The notes below the pieces were generated by a model that saw nothing but the letters and a program-made list of their open reading frames with translations, made no database searches and was not told where the DNA came from. A DNA stretch of 64,000 bases from JASHVB01 sp035508435. GTDB taxonomy: Bacteria > Pseudomonadota > Alphaproteobacteria > Acetobacterales > Acetobacteraceae. Positions 61,655 through 64,000 of the stretch are shown in pieces. The stretch lies in NCBI GenBank assembly GCA_035508435.1, contig DATJNA010000127.1, positions 1-64,000 on the forward strand, read 5' to 3'. Position 1 is the first letter of the stretch. Each line of letters opens with the position of its first letter. Position numbers and translations under genes: made by a program.

Positions 61655-62938
61655 GTGAGCGCCTCCGCGGCAATCCGGCACGGCACCAGCCTGGCCTTGC
61701 CGCCCAAACTGTTCACCGTCTCCCCGGTGGCGCCAACGTTGGTCGATCGCAACGTGATATCGGCCGACGGCGCCGGTCCGCCGCGGCGGACGAAAATTTG
61801 GGAATTCCACGGCAACCTGCATTGCTCGATCATCGGCACCTGCCTCTCCACCGGCGAATTGCGGCAGGTGTTGAAAAAGCTTGGCATCGCCTCGCCGGAC
61901 AGCACCGACCACGAATTGCACGCTGCGGCGGTGGGCCTCGCCGGACGCCATGACAAGGCGGCGAAGCTGCTGCACAAGGCGCTGGACGAACGCCACCGGC
62001 TGCCGATCAATCAGTTCGTCAAGGCAACTACGGAAGATGCAGTGCGCGCTCTGTGGCGCGAGGCCGTGCGACGGGGCGAAATTCCCGGCGCCTACTGGGC
62101 GACTCTGACCCACCCGGCGACGACGCAGGCGCTGGTCAAGGACGCGTTCGGCGAGGTGCACATGCTGTCGCACCTTGTCGGCGCCGCCAACCGCGCGGAT
62201 ATCCGCCGGCTGTGCGAACTGGAGGCTGAAAACACCGAATTGCGCGCCCGACTGGACCGCCAGCAGCTTGCGTTCCGCGACGCCGTGGTGACACGTGAGG
62301 CCCGCATCCGCGAACTGCAAAACAGCGTGGCGCGGCTTGGCACGGTGGAACCGGCGGCGGCGGGTGACGACAGCGCCGTGCTGCGGCACTTGATTGCTGA
62401 CCTCGAACGGCGCTTGGCGGCGGAGACACGGCGCGGTGCCGCGCTGAACGACAAGCTGGCTGCCGCCACCGCGGCACTGGCCGAGCAACGGGTGGCCTGC
62501 ACCAGAGCGGAACGCGATGCGGCCGACCTGCGATGCGAGTTGGACTCGATCTCCGATCGTTTCGCACCCGCCGATGACGACACGGCTCCCGCGACCGTCG
62601 TTGAGCAGTGGCTGCATGGCACGACTGTGCTCCATGTCGGCGGCCGGCCAAATCAGGTCGCCCACCTGCGCGCGGCGGCCGAGCGAGCGGGAGCAACGTT
62701 GCTGCACCACGACGGCGGTATCGAAAACCACCTGCACCTGCTTGGCGGGCTCACGAGCCAGGCAGACATCGTGGTCTTCCCGGTGGATTGCATCAGCCAC
62801 CATGCGGCGCAGATGGTGAAGCAACTGTGCCGCCAGGCCGGCAAGCGCTTCGTGCCGCTGCGTTCGGCCGGCGCCTCGTCCCTGCTGGCGGCACTCCGCC
62901 GGCCAGACCTGGCGGCCGCCCCCGACGCCGCGGACTGA
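61655..62938 (+). CDS. DUF2325-domain protein (molybdenum-locus associated)
   Basis: A 427-residue protein. The N-terminal part (KIWEFHGNLHCSIIGTCLSTGELRQVLKKL) and helices (residues 150-330) include a coiled-coil-like region (LEAENTELRARLDRQQLAFRDAVVTREARIRELQNS). The C-terminus is DUF2325: TTVLHVGGRPNQVAHLRAAAERAGATLLHHDGGIENHLHLLGGLTSQADIVVFPVDCISHHAAQMVK. Such proteins recur next to molybdate transport genes, consistent with mop and modA following. The GTG start at 61655 follows a ggaga site. Confidence 0.8.
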   Translation: MSASAAIRHGTSLALPPKLFTVSPVAPTLVDRNVISADGAGPPRRTKIWEFHGNLHCSIIGTCLSTGELRQVLKKLGIASPDSTDHELHAAAVGLAGRHDKAAKLLHKALDERHRLPINQFVKATTEDAVRALWREAVRRGEIPGAYWATLTHPATTQALVKDAFGEVHMLSHLVGAANRADIRRLCELEAENTELRARLDRQQLAFRDAVVTREARIRELQNSVARLGTVEPAAAGDDSAVLRHLIADLERRLAAETRRGAALNDKLAAATAALAEQRVACTRAERDAADLRCELDSISDRFAPADDDTAPATVVEQWLHGTTVLHVGGRPNQVAHLRAAAERAGATLLHHDGGIENHLHLLGGLTSQADIVVFPVDCISHHAAQMVKQLCRQAGKRFVPLRSAGASSLLAALRRPDLAAAPDAAD

Positions 62939-63011
62939 ATCAGACGCCGACACAGCCGACTGAATCAGACGCCGACGCGGCGGACTGAATCAGACGCCGA
63001 CCATCACATCC
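62937..63011. repeat. three 25-bp tandem repeats at the convergent end of DUF2325 and mop
   Basis: The element gaatcagacgccgac recurs at 62937, 62962 and 62987 with period 25 bp. Each unit holds TGA on both strands and a GAATC CcrM-type motif. The first unit contains the DUF2325 stop and the third the mop stop. Confidence 0.93.
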
Positions 63012-63196
63012 GACGCCTTGATAACGGCAAACGCCTGCATCCGAGGCTTCAGTCCGAGTTCCTCCGACGCCTCGTTGGTGATGGACGCAGTGATTGTCAC
63101 GGTCGGCGAAATTTCGATGGTCACGTGCGTCGTGGTGGCGCCGGGCTTCACTGTCTTGATGGTCCCGGCGATCTGATTGCGGGCGGATAGCTTCAT
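62990..63196 (-). CDS. mop: molybdenum-pterin-binding (Mop/TOBE) protein
   Basis: A 68-residue molbindin: MKLSARNQIAGTIKTVKPG, then VTIEISPTVTITASITNEASEELGLKPRMQAFAVIKASDVMVGV, the TOBE-type fold that binds molybdate. These store or buffer intracellular molybdate. It is divergent to modA by 152 bp. Its stop codon lies within the 25-bp tandem repeat. Confidence 0.93.
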   Translation of the reverse strand: MKLSARNQIAGTIKTVKPGATTTHVTIEISPTVTITASITNEASEELGLKPRMQAFAVIKASDVMVGV

Positions 63197-63348
63197 GATA
63201 CGAACTCCATTGAATCGTGGTGACTGGCGTTTCCCGTCATCGTGGTCGGCTAGGCTCCCGCCGCTGTGATGGCAGCTTGTCGCTGTATGCGCGCGGGTAT
63301 ATCGTTGCGACTTGACACCGCTCGAGCCTCCCAGCAAGGACCTTTCCC
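63197..63348. promoter_or_regulatory. mop-modA divergent promoter region
   Basis: This 152-bp region must contain the promoters of mop and modA; the stretch gggtatatcgttgcgac at 63296 could be a part of a ModE-type or molybdate-responsive site, but no unequivocal operator is seen. Confidence 0.4.
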
Positions 63349-64000
63349 GTGCGCTTCCTCCTGGCCCTCTTTGTATTGCTCGCGCCGATTGCCGCGCGAG
63401 CGCAGCAACTTACCGTCTTTGCCGCCGCCAGCCTGACCGATGCCATGAAAGACGTGTCGACACAATGGACACAGGCCGGCCATCCGCCGCTGCGCCTGTC
63501 CTTCGGTTCCAGCTCGACCCTGGCGCTGCAAATCGAGCATGGCGCCCCCGCCAATTTGTTCGCTTCCGCCGACGAAAAGTGGATGGACTACCTGGCTGGC
63601 AAGAACCTCATTGCCGCCGACACGCGCAAGGACTTGCTGGGAAATGACCTGGTGCTGGTGGTCGCGGCCGACCATCCGCAGCACGTCACCATCGGGCCCG
63701 GCTTCAATCTGTTGGCCATGCTCGGCCCGGACGGTCGGCTCGCCACCGGTGATCCGGCGCATGTGCCGGTTGGCATTTACGCAGAGCAATCGTTGAAGAA
63801 GCTGGACCTGTGGGACGCAGTGGCACCACGGCTTGCCCGCGCGGCCGATGTCCGCTCGGCCCTGCTGCTGGTGGAGCGCGGCGAGGCACCGGCCGGCATC
63901 GTCTACGCCACCGACGCCGCGGTGTCGAAAGCCGTCATGGTCGCAGGGACATTTCCCGCGAACACGCATGACCCCGTCGCGTATCCGTTCGCCGTCACCA
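63349..64000 (+). CDS. modA: molybdate ABC transporter substrate-binding protein, partial
   Basis: The first 217 residues of ModA, cut by the window edge. A signal peptide (MRFLLALFVLLAPIAARA) precedes QQLTVFAAASLTDAMKDVS. The molybdate-binding SFGSSSTLALQIEHGAPANLFASADEKWMDYL, GNDLVLVVAADHP and GIYAEQSLKKLDLWD are as in known ModA. GTG at 63349 has a caagga site. It captures molybdate for the ABC importer whose ModB and ModC would be encoded to the right. Confidence 0.94.
   Translation, partial: MRFLLALFVLLAPIAARAQQLTVFAAASLTDAMKDVSTQWTQAGHPPLRLSFGSSSTLALQIEHGAPANLFASADEKWMDYLAGKNLIAADTRKDLLGNDLVLVVAADHPQHVTIGPGFNLLAMLGPDGRLATGDPAHVPVGIYAEQSLKKLDLWDAVAPRLARAADVRSALLLVERGEAPAGIVYATDAAVSKAVMVAGTFPANTHDPVAYPFAVT

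Overview
This window is high-GC chromosomal DNA, most likely from an alphaproteobacterium. The clearest marker is a GcrA-type cell-cycle regulator (54838-55398), a family essentially restricted to that class, with CcrM-type GANTC motifs nearby. A PHA synthase, methylcitrate-cycle genes, a PQQ-type sugar dehydrogenase, serine-glyoxylate aminotransferase and many flavin- or CoA-linked catabolic enzymes suggest a metabolically versatile, Rhodospirillales/Acetobacteraceae-like host. The family placement is inference.

Layout. 1-9.1 kb: a large Lhr-type helicase, a 35-bp tandem hairpin repeat, a MetE-like enzyme, and a PQQ-type sugar dehydrogenase overlapping its partner di-haem cytochrome c. 9.2-11.0 kb: a base-composition-shifted island carrying a decayed two-gene ATPase/Toprim-like system. 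It lies between a scrambled 85-bp duplicate of the aminotransferase gene and the intact aminotransferase gene. 11.0-15.5 kb: serine-glyoxylate aminotransferase, Uma2-like protein, CoA-ester lyase, tRNA-Leu(CAA) and an MFS transporter. 15.5-21 kb: a racemase-fold protein, an FNR-type regulator with predicted operators, Pcm and PHA synthase. 21-29.3 kb: a second MetE-like enzyme, LLM flavoprotein, azoreductase, AhpD-like, MBL hydrolase, DoxX, TPR/glycosyltransferase and nucleoside phosphorylase. 30-31.5 kb: dgoK-dgoA, the end of a De Ley-Doudoroff-type galactonate route. 31.7-34.5 kb: a general-stress cluster (DUF6496, DUF892, YflT-like, KGG repeats) with one good EcfG-type promoter. 34.9-40.6 kb: Zn alcohol dehydrogenase and a four-gene peptide/nickel-type ABC transporter without a binding protein. 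40.8-47.3 kb: acyl-CoA synthetase, cupin, FNR/CRP-box gene, prpD-prpC and a strong terminator. 48-51.5 kb: histone H1-like protein, otnK-otnC and a glycosyltransferase. 52.5-61.6 kb: DUF2939, formamidase, gcrA, VOC-RidA-Ldh cluster, a truncated LLM fragment and two divergent aldehyde dehydrogenases. 61.6-64 kb: a molybdenum locus (DUF2325, mop, modA).

Cross-cutting signals. Several families of short palindromic elements are scattered through intergenic DNA, and two different ones appear to have been inserted in frame into the helicase gene. Four FNR-type inverted repeats occur; three of them sit 50-54 bp ahead of start codons (GNAT-like gene, phaC, an unknown gene) and may form a small regulon of the FNR homologue at 16545-17318. 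The most unusual single locus is the decayed ATPase/Toprim island, where each inactivating change can be pinpointed.
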